From Bordetella petrii (GTDB lineage Bacteria > Pseudomonadota > Gammaproteobacteria > Burkholderiales > Burkholderiaceae_B), in NCBI RefSeq assembly GCF_017356245.1, contig NZ_JAFMZZ010000001.1, positions 2,839,943 through 2,903,942 on the forward strand: a stretch of 64,000 nucleotides of DNA, given 5' to 3'. Shown here piece by piece: positions 1 to 7,904 of the stretch (its first letter is position 1; each line of letters begins with the position of its first letter). A program made the translations under genes and the position numbers. The notes beneath the pieces were generated by a model. The model did no database searches. It was not told the origin of the DNA and was given only the letters and a program-made list of their open reading frames with translations.

Positions 1-2
1 GC

Positions 3-155
3 AGCCCGTTCATCATCAGCCCCGACTACGGCACGCGCGGATCCACCGTGCTGGCCCTGCACGCCGACGGGCGCGGCGAATTGCACGAACGCCGCTACGG
101 GCCCGACGGCGCGCCCGCCGGCGATAGCGACCTGGCCTTTCAATGGCACGGCTGA
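3..155 (+). CDS. NRDE/TANGO2 family protein, C-terminal fragment
   Basis: This is the last 50 codons of a gene that starts before the window, ending in TGA at 153-155. The visible protein starts SPFIISPDYGTRGSTVL and ends DLAFQWHG. A Y-G-T-R-x-S-T-V-L stretch followed by an E-R-R element is typical of the C-terminal end of NRDE (transport and Golgi organisation 2-like) proteins, where the chain closes an Ntn-hydrolase-like fold; the N-terminal NRDE motif lies outside the window. Function in bacteria is not established. The identification rests on this short tail. Confidence 0.7.
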   Translation, partial: SPFIISPDYGTRGSTVLALHADGRGELHERRYGPDGAPAGDSDLAFQWHG

Positions 156-437
156 ATGAAGCCCCACACCAGGCGTCAGGCTCCGCTGGAGCCTGACACC
201 GCATGGCTGAAATAGCCGTGGCACACAACGGTGTCAGGCACCTGCGGAGCCTGACACCTGCACCTTGGACAAGCCTGCCCGCGGCGCGCGCGCCCTGATA
301 CCTGCCGACACACCCGCTTCCATCCTGAGCGGGACGAACTTCGCCGGCGCAATATGATCTAAGTACTTCTGTCCCGCGCATCCGGGACACCGCCGCGCCC
401 GGCCGCGGCCAAGCGCCGGGCTTGCAGGAGTACGCCC
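156..437. repeat. Intergenic region with two inverted repeats (copy A of dispersed repeat)
   Basis: No gene is visible in this gap. Two hairpin units lie in it. One has arms GTCAGGCTCC (175-184) and GGAGCCTGAC (188-197) with a 3-nt loop. The other has arms GGTGTCAGGC (230-239) and GCCTGACACC (249-258) with a 9-nt loop. The same GTGTC-N-GGC / GCC-N-GACAC core recurs near 30.15 kb, 31.83 kb and 39.83 kb. The position right after a stop codon fits a REP-like or terminator role. The remaining sequence up to 437 is the leader of the next gene, with CAGGAG as its ribosome binding site. Confidence 0.7.
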
Positions 438-875
438 ATGAACAAGCGCCACGAACGTTCCCGCATGGCCGCCATGCTGGCGGCCGGCAGCCTGGTCCTG
501 GCCACCGGCGCGGTTGCCGCGCAAACACCCGCCGCACTGCCGGCCGTGCAGCAGCAGGGCCAGGTGCAATACCTGACAGGCGGCTTCGGCCACGACGAGT
601 CCGAAGCCATGAAAGCCGCCAGCAGCAGCTACCCCCTGGCCCTGACCTTCGCCTCGAAACAGGGCGGCGCCTACCTGGCCGACGTGCAGGTCACCATCAC
701 CGACGCGCAAGGCAAGACCGTGCTCGACACGACCTCCGACGGCCCGTACCTGCTGGTGAAACTGCCGGCCGGCCGCTACAAGGTCTCGGCCCGCTTCAAC
801 GGCAACGAGCAGACCCGCCACGTATCGATATCCGCGCACGGCACGGTGCGCCAGACCTTCACCTGGAACGCCTGA
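438..875 (+). CDS. Periplasmic carboxypeptidase-regulatory-like domain protein
   Basis: This is a 145-residue secreted protein. Residues 1-29 form a signal peptide: a basic KRHERSR start, a hydrophobic core and an AVAAQ-type cleavage site. The mature part looks like one small beta-sandwich, with phrases such as VTITDAQGKTVLDTTSDGPYLLVKLPAGRYKVSARF, the pattern of carboxypeptidase regulatory-like/transthyretin-like domains in which G-x-Y-x-V-x-A ends a strand. No catalytic residues are visible, so a structural or ligand-binding role in the periplasm is more likely than enzyme activity. The ATG is preceded by CAGGAG. It is a single-gene unit, with the next gene convergent. Confidence 0.65.
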   Translation: MNKRHERSRMAAMLAAGSLVLATGAVAAQTPAALPAVQQQGQVQYLTGGFGHDESEAMKAASSSYPLALTFASKQGGAYLADVQVTITDAQGKTVLDTTSDGPYLLVKLPAGRYKVSARFNGNEQTRHVSISAHGTVRQTFTWNA

Positions 876-886
876 CGGTTCGCGGC

Positions 887-1261
887 TCAGGCCGCCGCGA
901 ACAGAATGGCGATGTTCAGCGCCAGCGCGGCGGCCCATACCAGCGAGCGCAGCGTGCCCAGCCCGGCGATGTACAGGCCGGCATAGGCCAGGCGCAACGC
1001 CAGCCACGCGCCGGCCAGCCACGCCAGGTGCGCCGCGGCGGCGCCGTTGTGCAGCGCCAGCAGCACCGCGGCATAGAAAAACGGCAGGGCCTCGAAAGCG
1101 TTGGCCTGCGCCGCGTCGGCGCGCGCCCGCCATCCGTGCTGGCCGGCCAGCCAGGCGCGCGGCGCGTTGTTGTCGAATGCGCGGCCGCCCGCCTTGGCAA
1201 CCAGCGCGGTCAGGGGCGGCAGCAACGCCGCCGCCAGCATCAGGCAAGTCAGTGTGGTCAT
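887..1261 (-). CDS. MAPEG family membrane protein
   Basis: This 124-residue protein is almost wholly hydrophobic, with about four membrane segments (roughly residues 3-22, 55-72, 77-95 and 102-122). The motif RAFDNNAPRAWLA followed by AQANAFEALPFFYAAVLLA is characteristic of the MAPEG family (membrane-associated proteins in eicosanoid and glutathione metabolism), where the N-x-x-E-x-x-P element lies in the second helix. Bacterial members of this short subtype have no proven substrate. It is transcribed divergently from the CPBP protease gene 106 bp away. Confidence 0.8.
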   Translation of the reverse strand: MTTLTCLMLAAALLPPLTALVAKAGGRAFDNNAPRAWLAGQHGWRARADAAQANAFEALPFFYAAVLLALHNGAAAAHLAWLAGAWLALRLAYAGLYIAGLGTLRSLVWAAALALNIAILFAAA

Positions 1262-1367
1262 GAATCGCCTCGGTTCCAGAACGCGACATCACTGACTGTA
1301 AACCGGCCCGTCGCGGCGCGGGCGTTTTGGCGTTACGCTGGCGCTCCGCCGTCGTATTGCCGCCACC

Positions 1368-2225
1368 ATGCCGCTAGCCGCCCTGTTTCCCTGGATCGCC
1401 CTGTGTGTTGCCGCCGCCCTGTTATGGCCGCCCGCCACCCGCCCCTATGCCCTGATACCGCTGGGCGTGGGCTATGCCTGGGCGCTGGGCCAGGGCGCGC
1501 TGGAGCCGGTGGCGCTGCTGTGGCTGGCGCTGCTGGCGGCCGCGGGCTGGGCGGTGCGCGCGCCCGGGCCGCCGTGGCGCATTGCCGCGGGGCACCTGCT
1601 GTTCGTGATGCTGGCCGTGGGGCTGGGCCTGCACCTGCTGCCGGGTTTCCATAACGCACAGGCCATCGCGGCGGCCCGCTACACTGCCGATGCCGCGCCG
1701 TTCAGCATGTACCTGAACCTGGACAAGCCGCTGGTGGCGTTCTGGGTGGTGCTGGCGCTGGCGCCGCCCATGGCCGGCGCGGGTGCGGCCGCCACGCTGC
1801 GCGCCACAGTGGCTGCCTGCGCGGCCGCCGCCGTGGCTTGCCTGGGAATCGCCCTGGCCGCCGGACTGGTGGGCTGGGCGCCCAAGTGGCCGGCCCAGGG
1901 CTGGCTGTGGCTGGCCAATAACGCCTTGCTGGTCACGCTGGCCGAAGAAGCGCTGTTCCGCGGCTACATACAGCAGCAATTGACAGCCCGCTGGGGCCGC
2001 CGGCGCGGCGGCGCGGCCCTGGCCATCGCGGCGGCCGCCCTGCTGTTCGGGCTGGCCCATTTCGCGGGCGGCCTGCACTGGGTGGCGCTGGCCGGCCTGG
2101 CCGGCGCGGCCTATGGCGTGGCGTATCGATATGGCGGCCTGGCCGCGGCAGTGCTGGCCCACCTGGGCCTGAACACGCTGCATTTCGCCTGGTTCACCTA
2201 TCCGATGCGCGCCGCGGCGGGCTAG
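1368..2225 (+). CDS. CPBP family intramembrane glutamic protease
   Basis: This is a 285-residue polytopic membrane protein with about eight hydrophobic segments. The three CPBP (CAAX protease/bacteriocin-processing) motifs are present in order: EEALFRGY at residues 193-200, giving the catalytic Glu pair and Arg198; FGLAHF with His231; and AHLGLNTLHF with a final His near 267. Such enzymes cleave peptides within the membrane; the substrate is unknown here. The motifs sit in the last third, as is usual, after a long N-terminal membrane domain. It appears monocistronic, and the DUF2238 gene downstream is convergent. Confidence 0.85.
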   Translation: MPLAALFPWIALCVAAALLWPPATRPYALIPLGVGYAWALGQGALEPVALLWLALLAAAGWAVRAPGPPWRIAAGHLLFVMLAVGLGLHLLPGFHNAQAIAAARYTADAAPFSMYLNLDKPLVAFWVVLALAPPMAGAGAAATLRATVAACAAAAVACLGIALAAGLVGWAPKWPAQGWLWLANNALLVTLAEEALFRGYIQQQLTARWGRRRGGAALAIAAAALLFGLAHFAGGLHWVALAGLAGAAYGVAYRYGGLAAAVLAHLGLNTLHFAWFTYPMRAAAG

Positions 2226-2261
2226 CCGGGGCCCGTTTCCGCGGTAAAAACCGGGGCAGGC

Positions 2262-2933
2262 CTAGGGCTTGAGGCTGTCGGCCCATTCGCGCGCCAGGTC
2301 GCGCCGCGCGCCGCGGTTGGCCAGCGCCGTCACCAGCATGGCGATGCAGGCCCCGGTGGCGGCCAGGGCCATGTCTTTCTGGGCATCCCAGATATCGCCC
2401 TGCATGCCCAGATAGGCGGCGCCCAGCTCGCCGCCGAACAGCGACGCGGCGCCCCATTCGATCAGTTCGTACAGCGCCGAGGTGGACAGCGCCACGTCCA
2501 GCGGCAGCAGATAGCCCCAGAAGCCGCGCACTTCGACCACGCGCAGGAAGATTTCGCGTATCGGATAGGCAAACAGCAGGCCGTACGAAAAATGCACCAG
2601 CCGGTCGAAGTGGTTGCGCTGCCAGCCCAGCGCCTCGTTCAGGCCGTGGCCGGTCAGGGCGCGCCACCAGTCGTCGTACGGCACGTTGGAATAGGTGTAG
2701 TGGGCGCCCACCGCGTGCAGGCACAGGAACAGGAATATCAGCGTATACGACACCCGCGAAAACGCGAACCAGCGCCGCGTCACCACCAGCACCGCGCCGA
2801 ACAGCAGCACCAGCGCATTCTCCAGCAGCCAGTCGGACCGGTCGAACGGGCGGATGGCCAGCGCCACCCACAGCACGGCGTACAGCGCGGCCAGCAGGCC
2901 CAGGTAAGTGTGGCGTGCGGAAGGTTTTTTCAT
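2262..2933 (-). CDS. DUF2238 (YjdF-like) integral membrane protein
   Basis: This 223-residue protein has about six membrane helices. The conserved block HAVGAHYTYSNVPYDDWW followed by NHFDRLVHFSYGLLFAYP, with later ELIEWGAA, is the signature of the DUF2238/YjdF family. The acidic and histidine residues (H-x-x-G-x-H, N-H-F-D-R, E-x-x-E-W) could bind a metal within the membrane, but no activity is known. The start lies 3 bp after the stop of arfB on the same strand, so the two are probably co-transcribed. Confidence 0.8.
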   Translation of the reverse strand: MKKPSARHTYLGLLAALYAVLWVALAIRPFDRSDWLLENALVLLFGAVLVVTRRWFAFSRVSYTLIFLFLCLHAVGAHYTYSNVPYDDWWRALTGHGLNEALGWQRNHFDRLVHFSYGLLFAYPIREIFLRVVEVRGFWGYLLPLDVALSTSALYELIEWGAASLFGGELGAAYLGMQGDIWDAQKDMALAATGACIAMLVTALANRGARRDLAREWADSLKP

Positions 2934-2936
2934 GGG

Positions 2937-3353
2937 TCAGTCGTCGGTGATCCTGCCGCGCAGGCGCTTGACCTCGCCGTGCAGCACCTTGCGCTGCACG
3001 CGGCGGCGCTGCGAGGCGCGGGTGGGACGCGTGGGGCGGCGCGGGGTGACCGGCCGGGCCGCCTCGCGCACCATCCCGGCCAGCCGTTCCAGCGCCTCGG
3101 CGCGGTTTTTTTCCTGGCTGCGAAACGCCTGCGCCTTGATCACGATGACACCGTCTTTGGACACCCGGCGGTCGGACAGCGCGCACAGCGCCTCTTTGAT
3201 GTGCGCAGGCAGGCTGGAGGCGCGCACATCGAAGCGCAGGTGGACGGCGCTGGATACCTTGTTGACGTTCTGGCCGCCGGCGCCCTGGGCGCGGATCATG
3301 CCGAACTCGATATCGCGCTCGTCCAGGTACAGATCTTCTTGGACGTAATACAT
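2937..3353 (-). CDS. arfB: Alternative ribosome-rescue factor ArfB (peptidyl-tRNA hydrolase)
   Basis: This 138-residue protein hydrolyses peptidyl-tRNA on ribosomes stalled on non-stop mRNA. The release-factor catalytic motif GAGGQNVNKVSS lies at residues 24-35, with the GGQ that enters the peptidyl-transferase centre. The last 40 residues are very basic (RRPTRPTRASQRRRVQRKVLHGEVKRLRGR), matching the ArfB tail that occupies the empty mRNA channel. The short length and lack of codon-recognition domains separate it from RF1/RF2. I chose the ATG at 3351-3353, which gives the family's usual N-terminus. It is followed directly by the DUF2238 gene. Confidence 0.93.
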   Translation of the reverse strand: MYYVQEDLYLDERDIEFGMIRAQGAGGQNVNKVSSAVHLRFDVRASSLPAHIKEALCALSDRRVSKDGVIVIKAQAFRSQEKNRAEALERLAGMVREAARPVTPRRPTRPTRASQRRRVQRKVLHGEVKRLRGRITDD

Positions 3354-3452
3354 AGGCCGCCAGTCTACGCCAGCCGGCCCGTCGCCGCGACCGGCGCCAT
3401 GCCGGTAAAATGGCGGTTTGGACAGGGCCGGCCGCCAGGCCGCGGCCATTGC

Positions 3453-4085
3453 ATGACTTATTCCACCAAAGAAATCTTCAAGACGCTGCAGGGCGAAGGC
3501 GCCCAGGCCGGCCGCGCGGCCGTGTTCTGCCGGTTTGCCGGCTGCAACCTGTGGTCGGGCCGCGAAGCCGACCGCGTCGGCGCCGCCTGCACGTTCTGCG
3601 ACACCGACTTCGTCGGCACCGACGGCCCGGGCGGCGGCAAGTTCGCCACCGCGGCGCTGCTGGCCGATGCCATTGCGGCGGCCTGGGGCTCCGGCACGCA
3701 AGGCCGCTATGTCGTGTTCACCGGTGGCGAACCGCTGCTGCAGCTGGACGCGGCGCTGCTGCAGGCCGTGCACGGCCACGGCTTCACCGTGGCCATCGAA
3801 ACCAACGGCACCCTGCCCGCGCCGGACGGCATCGACTGGATCTGCGTCAGCCCCAAGGGCAGCACGCGGGTGGTCATCGAGCGCGGCCACGAGCTCAAGC
3901 TGGTCTACCCGCAGGCCGAGGCCCGGCCCGAAGCCTACGCCCACCTGGACTTCCAGCATTTCTTCCTGCAGCCCATGGACGGCCCGGCGCGCGCCGCCCA
4001 TACCGAACAGGCCGTTCAATACTGCCTGCGGCACCCGCAATGGCGGCTCAGCCTGCAAACCCACAAATACATAGGCATTCCATGA
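3453..4085 (+). CDS. queE: 7-carboxy-7-deazaguanine synthase QueE
   Basis: This 210-residue radical SAM enzyme converts 6-carboxy-tetrahydropterin to 7-carboxy-7-deazaguanine in queuosine biosynthesis. The N-terminus KEIFKTLQGEGAQAGRAAVFCRFAGCNLW is the QueE hallmark. The cluster cysteines have the proteobacterial spacing C-x14-C-x2-C (GCNLWSG to CTFCDTDF), with an insertion instead of the canonical C-x3-C-x2-C. FTGGEPLLQ is the SAM-binding GGE motif. The ATG at 3453 was chosen because the protein then starts at the conserved MTYSTKEIF. queD follows 28 bp downstream, so two consecutive steps of one pathway are paired. Confidence 0.95.
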   Translation: MTYSTKEIFKTLQGEGAQAGRAAVFCRFAGCNLWSGREADRVGAACTFCDTDFVGTDGPGGGKFATAALLADAIAAAWGSGTQGRYVVFTGGEPLLQLDAALLQAVHGHGFTVAIETNGTLPAPDGIDWICVSPKGSTRVVIERGHELKLVYPQAEARPEAYAHLDFQHFFLQPMDGPARAAHTEQAVQYCLRHPQWRLSLQTHKYIGIP

Positions 4086-4113
4086 CTACCCCCCGCGCCG
4101 CGCGAGGCCGCCG

Positions 4114-4557
4114 ATGATCTCGGTGACCCGCAGGCTGGAATTCGATGCCGGCCATCGCATTCCCGACCACCGCAGCCAGTGCCGCAACCTGCATGGCCAC
4201 CGCTACGTGCTCGAAGTCACGCTGGCGGGCGACATCGTCGACGCGCCGGGCGCGTCCGACAACGGCATGCTGATGGACTTCTCCGAAATCAAGGCCATCG
4301 CCAAGCGGCATATCGTCGACCCCTGGGACCACGCCTTCCTGGTTTTTCGCGACGACACCGCCGTGCGCGGTTTCCTGGATACGCTGCCGGGCCACAAGAC
4401 CGTGGTGCTCGACTGCATTCCCACGGCCGAGAACCTGGCCCGCGTCATATTCGCCACGCTGGCGCCGCACTACCACGGGCATTACGGCGCACAGCTGCGC
4501 CTGGCGCGCGTGCGGCTGTACGAAACCCCCAACTGCTGGGCCGACTGCAGCGGCTGA
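4114..4557 (+). CDS. queD: 6-carboxy-5,6,7,8-tetrahydropterin synthase QueD
   Basis: This 147-residue enzyme makes 6-carboxytetrahydropterin from dihydroneopterin triphosphate, the step before QueE. Zinc ligands His14, His27 and His29 are seen in EFDAGHR and RNLHGHRY, and Cys23 is the catalytic thiol. MLMDFSEIK and the C-terminal ARVRLYETPNCWADC fit the family. It lies 28 bp after queE on the same strand and is likely in the same transcript. The next gene is convergent. Confidence 0.94.
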   Translation: MISVTRRLEFDAGHRIPDHRSQCRNLHGHRYVLEVTLAGDIVDAPGASDNGMLMDFSEIKAIAKRHIVDPWDHAFLVFRDDTAVRGFLDTLPGHKTVVLDCIPTAENLARVIFATLAPHYHGHYGAQLRLARVRLYETPNCWADCSG

Positions 4558-4570
4558 CCCCGGCGCGGCC

Positions 4571-5656
4571 CTACAGGCCGTTTTCGCGCGTGGCCATCAG
4601 GTAGTTCTCGGCGGCGCCATCGTTCACGCTGGCCCACAGCAGCTGGTCGGACCGGAATGCGCGCCACGACGCCAGCACCTTGGCAAAACCCGGGTCCTTG
4701 GCGGCGTAATCGTCCAGCACGTCGCGGGTGGCGCGCTGCATGGCGTGCATGACCTCGGGCGGCCAGGCCTTCAACTTGACGCCCTGCCCCACCAGCCGCT
4801 TCAGGGCCGGAATATTGTTGGCGTCGTACTTGGCAAGCAGGTCGTCGGCCGCGCAGGCGCTGGCCGCGCGCAGCGCTTCCTGATAGCGCGGCGGCAGCCT
4901 GGCCCAGCTGTCGCGGTTGATGGCCAGGCACAGGCTGGCGCCCAGTTCCAGCACGCCCGGCCCATAGTAGTAGCGCGCCACCTTGGCGAAGCCCAGCTTC
5001 TCGTCGTCGTACGGCCCGACGAACTCCACCGCGTCCAGCGACCCCTTTTCCAGCGCCGGATAAATATCGCTGCCGGCCACCTGCTGCGGAATCGCGCCGA
5101 GCTTTTCGTACACCATGCTAAGCAGCCCCGGCGTGCGGATGCGCAGGCCCTTCAGGTCGTCGGGGCTGTTGATTTCCTTGCGGAACCAGCCGCCCATCTG
5201 CGCGCCGGTATTGCCGCACGGGATCGCCAGCGCATTGAAGCGGGCGTAGGCCTCGTCGACCAGCGCCTGGCCGCCGCCATGCAGCAGCCAGGCCATGTGC
5301 TGGCGCGGCGTCAGGCCGAACGGCACGCCCGTGTCGAACACCAGCGCCGGCTCTTTGCCCAGGTAGTAGAAGCCGGCGGTGTGGCCGCATTCGGTGGTGC
5401 CGTTCTGCACTGCATCCAGCACCTGCAGCGGCGGCACCAGCTCGCCGGCCGAAAACGGCCGGATGCTGAATTTGCCATCGGTCAGCGCGGCCACTTTCGC
5501 GGTAAGAAACTCGGCCGCGCCCCACACGGTATCGAGCGAGCGCGGAAAGCTGCTGGGCATGCGCCAATTGACGGTGGGCGCCTCTTGCGCCACGGCGGGC
5601 GCGGCCAGCGCGGCGCCGCCGGCGCCGGCCAGGGTCAGGAATCGACGACGTTGCAT
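4571..5656 (-). CDS. TRAP transporter substrate-binding protein (DctP family), Tat-type signal
   Basis: This is a 361-residue periplasmic binding protein. The N-terminus MQRRRFLTLAGAGGAALAAPAVAQ carries a twin-arginine motif (RRRFL) before the hydrophobic core, suggesting Tat export. The mature protein has the DctP pattern: SSFPRSLDTVWGAAEFL, then DLKGLRIRTPG with the Arg that salt-bridges a carboxylate, and KGSLDAVEFVGPYDD. This subtype is usual for TRAP receptors of 2-oxo or hydroxy acids. No DctQ/DctM genes are adjacent, so it is an orphan receptor here. It begins 11 bp after the class II aldolase gene on the same strand, so they probably form an operon and share a substrate. Confidence 0.88.
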   Translation of the reverse strand: MQRRRFLTLAGAGGAALAAPAVAQEAPTVNWRMPSSFPRSLDTVWGAAEFLTAKVAALTDGKFSIRPFSAGELVPPLQVLDAVQNGTTECGHTAGFYYLGKEPALVFDTGVPFGLTPRQHMAWLLHGGGQALVDEAYARFNALAIPCGNTGAQMGGWFRKEINSPDDLKGLRIRTPGLLSMVYEKLGAIPQQVAGSDIYPALEKGSLDAVEFVGPYDDEKLGFAKVARYYYGPGVLELGASLCLAINRDSWARLPPRYQEALRAASACAADDLLAKYDANNIPALKRLVGQGVKLKAWPPEVMHAMQRATRDVLDDYAAKDPGFAKVLASWRAFRSDQLLWASVNDGAAENYLMATRENGL

Positions 5657-5667
5657 GGCACGGCTCC

Positions 5668-6456
5668 TTATTCGATGCAGTCGGGCGCCTCGCGCAGGAC
5701 GCGGCGGGCGAAATAGGCAAACGTCAGCGCCAGGATCTTCGGCTTGACCAGGAAATCGTGCGACTCGCGCGCCAGCTCGGCGGGCACCGGCTTGACCGGC
5801 CCGATGGCGCGGGCGCGCAGCTGCAGGGCGGCCACCTGCTCCAGCCAGATCGCCATGACCGTGGCCTCTTCGATCGACTTGCCGGCCGTCAGCATGCCGT
5901 GGTTGGCCAGCAGGATGGCGCGCTTGCCGCCCAGCGCCGCCGAGATGATTTCGCCCTCGTCGTCGCCGATGGGCAGGCCCGGCCATTCAGGCAGATAGGC
6001 GCAGTCGTCGAAAAACGGCGTGGCGTCCATGTGCGCCACCACCAGCGGCTCGCCCACCATCGACAGCGCCGATACCGCCGGCGGGTGCGTGTGCACGATG
6101 CACTGCACCTCGGGCCGGTGCCGGTACACCCAGGCATGGAAGCGGTTGGCCGGATTGGGCAGCGACTTGCCGTCCAGCGGGTTGATGTCTTCGTCGATCA
6201 GGATCAGCTCGCTGGCGCGCGCCTCGTCGGCGCCCATGCCGAACGGCAGAGTCAGGATCGAGCCCGGCGCCTCGCCGCGCGCGGTGATCTGGCCGGCCAG
6301 GCCGCCATGCCAGTGGCCTTGCGCGGCCAGCATGCGGCAGGCCAGCGCCATTTTCTGGGCAGGCGTCCAGGCCGCCTGCGGCGCCGCGCGCTCTTCGATC
6401 TCGCGATCGACACGGCGGCGCAGGGCGTCCTTGTCCTGGGAAGTGTAGTTCGACAT
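5668..6456 (-). CDS. Class II aldolase/adducin family protein
   Basis: This 262-residue protein is a metal-dependent aldolase or decarboxylase of the fuculose-phosphate aldolase fold. IVHTHPPAVSALS supplies two zinc-ligand histidines, VAHMDATPFF the usual middle element, and LLANHGMLTAG a third ligand. The substrate is not determined, as the family includes L-fuculose-1-P aldolases and non-sugar relatives. The start at 6456 has an AGG element 9 bases upstream; an in-frame ATG at 6465 adds three residues. It is co-directional with the TRAP receptor downstream and divergent from an XRE-cupin regulator, which suggests regulated use of a carboxylate. Confidence 0.85.
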   Translation of the reverse strand: MSNYTSQDKDALRRRVDREIEERAAPQAAWTPAQKMALACRMLAAQGHWHGGLAGQITARGEAPGSILTLPFGMGADEARASELILIDEDINPLDGKSLPNPANRFHAWVYRHRPEVQCIVHTHPPAVSALSMVGEPLVVAHMDATPFFDDCAYLPEWPGLPIGDDEGEIISAALGGKRAILLANHGMLTAGKSIEEATVMAIWLEQVAALQLRARAIGPVKPVPAELARESHDFLVKPKILALTFAYFARRVLREAPDCIE

Positions 6457-6494
6457 CTTGATCATCCTGGTAATGGCAAAACGGTATTTTTTAT

Positions 6495-6511
6495 GTTGCC
6501 TTATAGGCAAC
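6495..6511. promoter_or_regulatory. Candidate operator between the aldolase operon and XRE-cupin regulator
   Basis: A 17-bp inverted repeat with arms GTTGCC and GGCAAC around TTATA lies in the AT-richer divergent intergenic region. Two further TTGCCC half-like elements follow at 6515-6520 and 6534-6539. This arrangement fits binding by the adjacent XRE-cupin regulator, but that is inferred from position only. Confidence 0.55.
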
Positions 6512-6635
6512 TTGTTGCCCAAAGTACAAATAATTGCCCAAACACTCAACGCGGGGAAACCCGCAGACGGGCGCTGCCGCGGCCAGCCAAAAGTGGCATC
6601 ATGCTGCCTTCGCTGTCTTGATTGCCGCCCGCCCC

Positions 6636-7229
6636 ATGCCGCCGAAACGCCTGCCGCCGCCCGCTCCCGCCGCCCCCGATGCCCAGCAGGTGGGGCTGCG
6701 GATGCGGGCCACGCGGCGCCGCCGCAAGCTGACGCTGGCGCAGCTGTCGGCCCTGACCGGCCTGGACAAGGGCTTCCTGTCGCGCCTGGAGCGAGGCGAA
6801 AAATTCGCCTCGGTGGGCTCTCTGCACACGGTGGCGGTAGCCCTGGACACCACGCTGTCGGCGCTGCTGGGCGAAACCGATCCGCAAGATGAAATCCACA
6901 TCGTGCGCGCCAACGAGCGGCACCGCATGGCCTCTTCCGCCACCGACCCGGGCGAGCACGCCTACGAGGCCATCACCATGGGCGGCACCGGCAGCGGCCT
7001 GTCGGTCATGGTGGTGCAAGTGGGCACCCATGGCGAACGCACCGTCGCCCACCACGGCGGCGACGAGCTGATCTTCGTGCTGGAAGGCCGCGTGCGCGTG
7101 CATTTCGGCGAACACACCGTGCTGCTGGAACGCGACGACAGCGTGCGCTTTCCCGGCTACCTGCCGCACAGCCTGCGGGCCGAGGGCCGCAAGACGGCCC
7201 GCGCCCTGATCATCATCGCCAGTGATTGA
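6636..7229 (+). CDS. XRE family transcriptional regulator with C-terminal cupin domain
   Basis: This 197-residue regulator has a helix-turn-helix at roughly residues 20-75 (LRMRATRRRRKLTLAQLSALTGLDKGFLSRLERGEK) and a cupin at 110-195, with AHHGGDELIFVLEGRVRVHFGEH. In this family the cupin senses a small ligand and the HTH represses or activates a neighbouring catabolic operon. I chose the ATG at 6636, which starts the protein just before the HTH; longer in-frame starts (TTG at 6534) would cross the putative operators. It is divergent from the aldolase/TRAP-receptor pair, its likely target. Confidence 0.87.
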   Translation: MPPKRLPPPAPAAPDAQQVGLRMRATRRRRKLTLAQLSALTGLDKGFLSRLERGEKFASVGSLHTVAVALDTTLSALLGETDPQDEIHIVRANERHRMASSATDPGEHAYEAITMGGTGSGLSVMVVQVGTHGERTVAHHGGDELIFVLEGRVRVHFGEHTVLLERDDSVRFPGYLPHSLRAEGRKTARALIIIASD

Positions 7230-7251
7230 TCCCCCCGGAAGCGGGAGGCAC

Positions 7252-7266
7252 TTCAGGCACCCTGAA
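7252..7266. terminator. Weak terminator-like hairpin after the XRE-cupin gene
   Basis: A 6-bp stem (TTCAGG / CCTGAA) with a 3-base loop lies 23 bp after the stop codon and is followed by only three T residues. It could terminate transcription, but the T-tract is poor. Confidence 0.35.
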
Positions 7267-7401
7267 TTTCATTGCAGGCCGACCTAGTTGCCGACCTTGC
7301 TGCACAGGATCCGGCAGCGGTTCGCATGCATCGATCGCCGTCCCGCGCCGTCCGGTCGGGCTAGCACGCGAACCGCGCAATGGCCTCGCCATATTGATAG
7401 G

Positions 7402-7418
7402 ATGCTAATAAATAGCAT
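7402..7418. promoter_or_regulatory. Candidate MarR operator upstream of the FUSC efflux operon
   Basis: A perfect 17-bp inverted repeat, ATGCTA-ATAAA-TAGCAT, lies 13-29 bp before the MarR start codon in a locally AT-rich stretch (7391-7430). MarR regulators commonly bind 16-20 bp palindromes that overlap their own promoter. The rest of the 7230-7430 gap shows no gene. Confidence 0.65.
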
Positions 7419-7430
7419 ACAATACAACTC

Positions 7431-7904
7431 ATGAAATCCCCTTCCGACTCCCGCCTCATGGCCGCCACGGCCAGCCTGATGGTGCTGTCGCGCGCCTACC
7501 GCGGCGCCGCCGATGCCGCCCTGTCCGAATACGGCCTTTCGCAGGCCACGGCATGGCCCGTGATCATCGCCGGCCGCCTGGGCGACGGCGTGCGCCAGGG
7601 CGCCCTGGCCGAGGCGCTGGGCGTCGAAGGCCCTTCCCTGGTGCGCGTGCTCGACCACCTGGTGTCGGCCGGCCTGATGGAACGCCGCGAAGACCCGAAC
7701 GACCGCCGCGCCCGCACCCTGCACCTGACGCCCGACGGCCAGGCCCTGCGCGAGCGCGTCGAATGCGTGCTGGCCGCCCTGCGCCGCCGGCTGTTCAAGA
7801 ACGTCAGCGACACCGACCTGGAAGCCTGCCTGCGCGTCTTCGACACGCTCAAGACCACCCTGGGCCGGCAATCGGCCTCGGCCACCGAAGAAGACCGGCC
7901 ATGA
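7431..7904 (+). CDS. MarR family transcriptional regulator of an efflux operon
   Basis: This is a 157-residue winged-helix regulator. The recognition region VRQGALAEALGVEGPSLVRVLDHLVSAGLMERREDPNDRRARTLHLTPDG (about residues 58-105) is textbook MarR, including the D-x-R-A-R wing. MarR proteins usually repress and are released by aromatic ligands. Its stop codon overlaps the start of the FUSC gene as ATGA, so it is the first gene of a five-gene efflux operon, and the palindrome at 7402-7418 is the likely autoregulatory site. Confidence 0.9.
   Translation: MKSPSDSRLMAATASLMVLSRAYRGAADAALSEYGLSQATAWPVIIAGRLGDGVRQGALAEALGVEGPSLVRVLDHLVSAGLMERREDPNDRRARTLHLTPDGQALRERVECVLAALRRRLFKNVSDTDLEACLRVFDTLKTTLGRQSASATEEDRP

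Noticed and set aside
171..258. CRISPR array at the repeated GTGTCAGGC units
   Set aside because: The units are self-complementary hairpins in only two copies per site with no regular spacers and no cas genes in the window.
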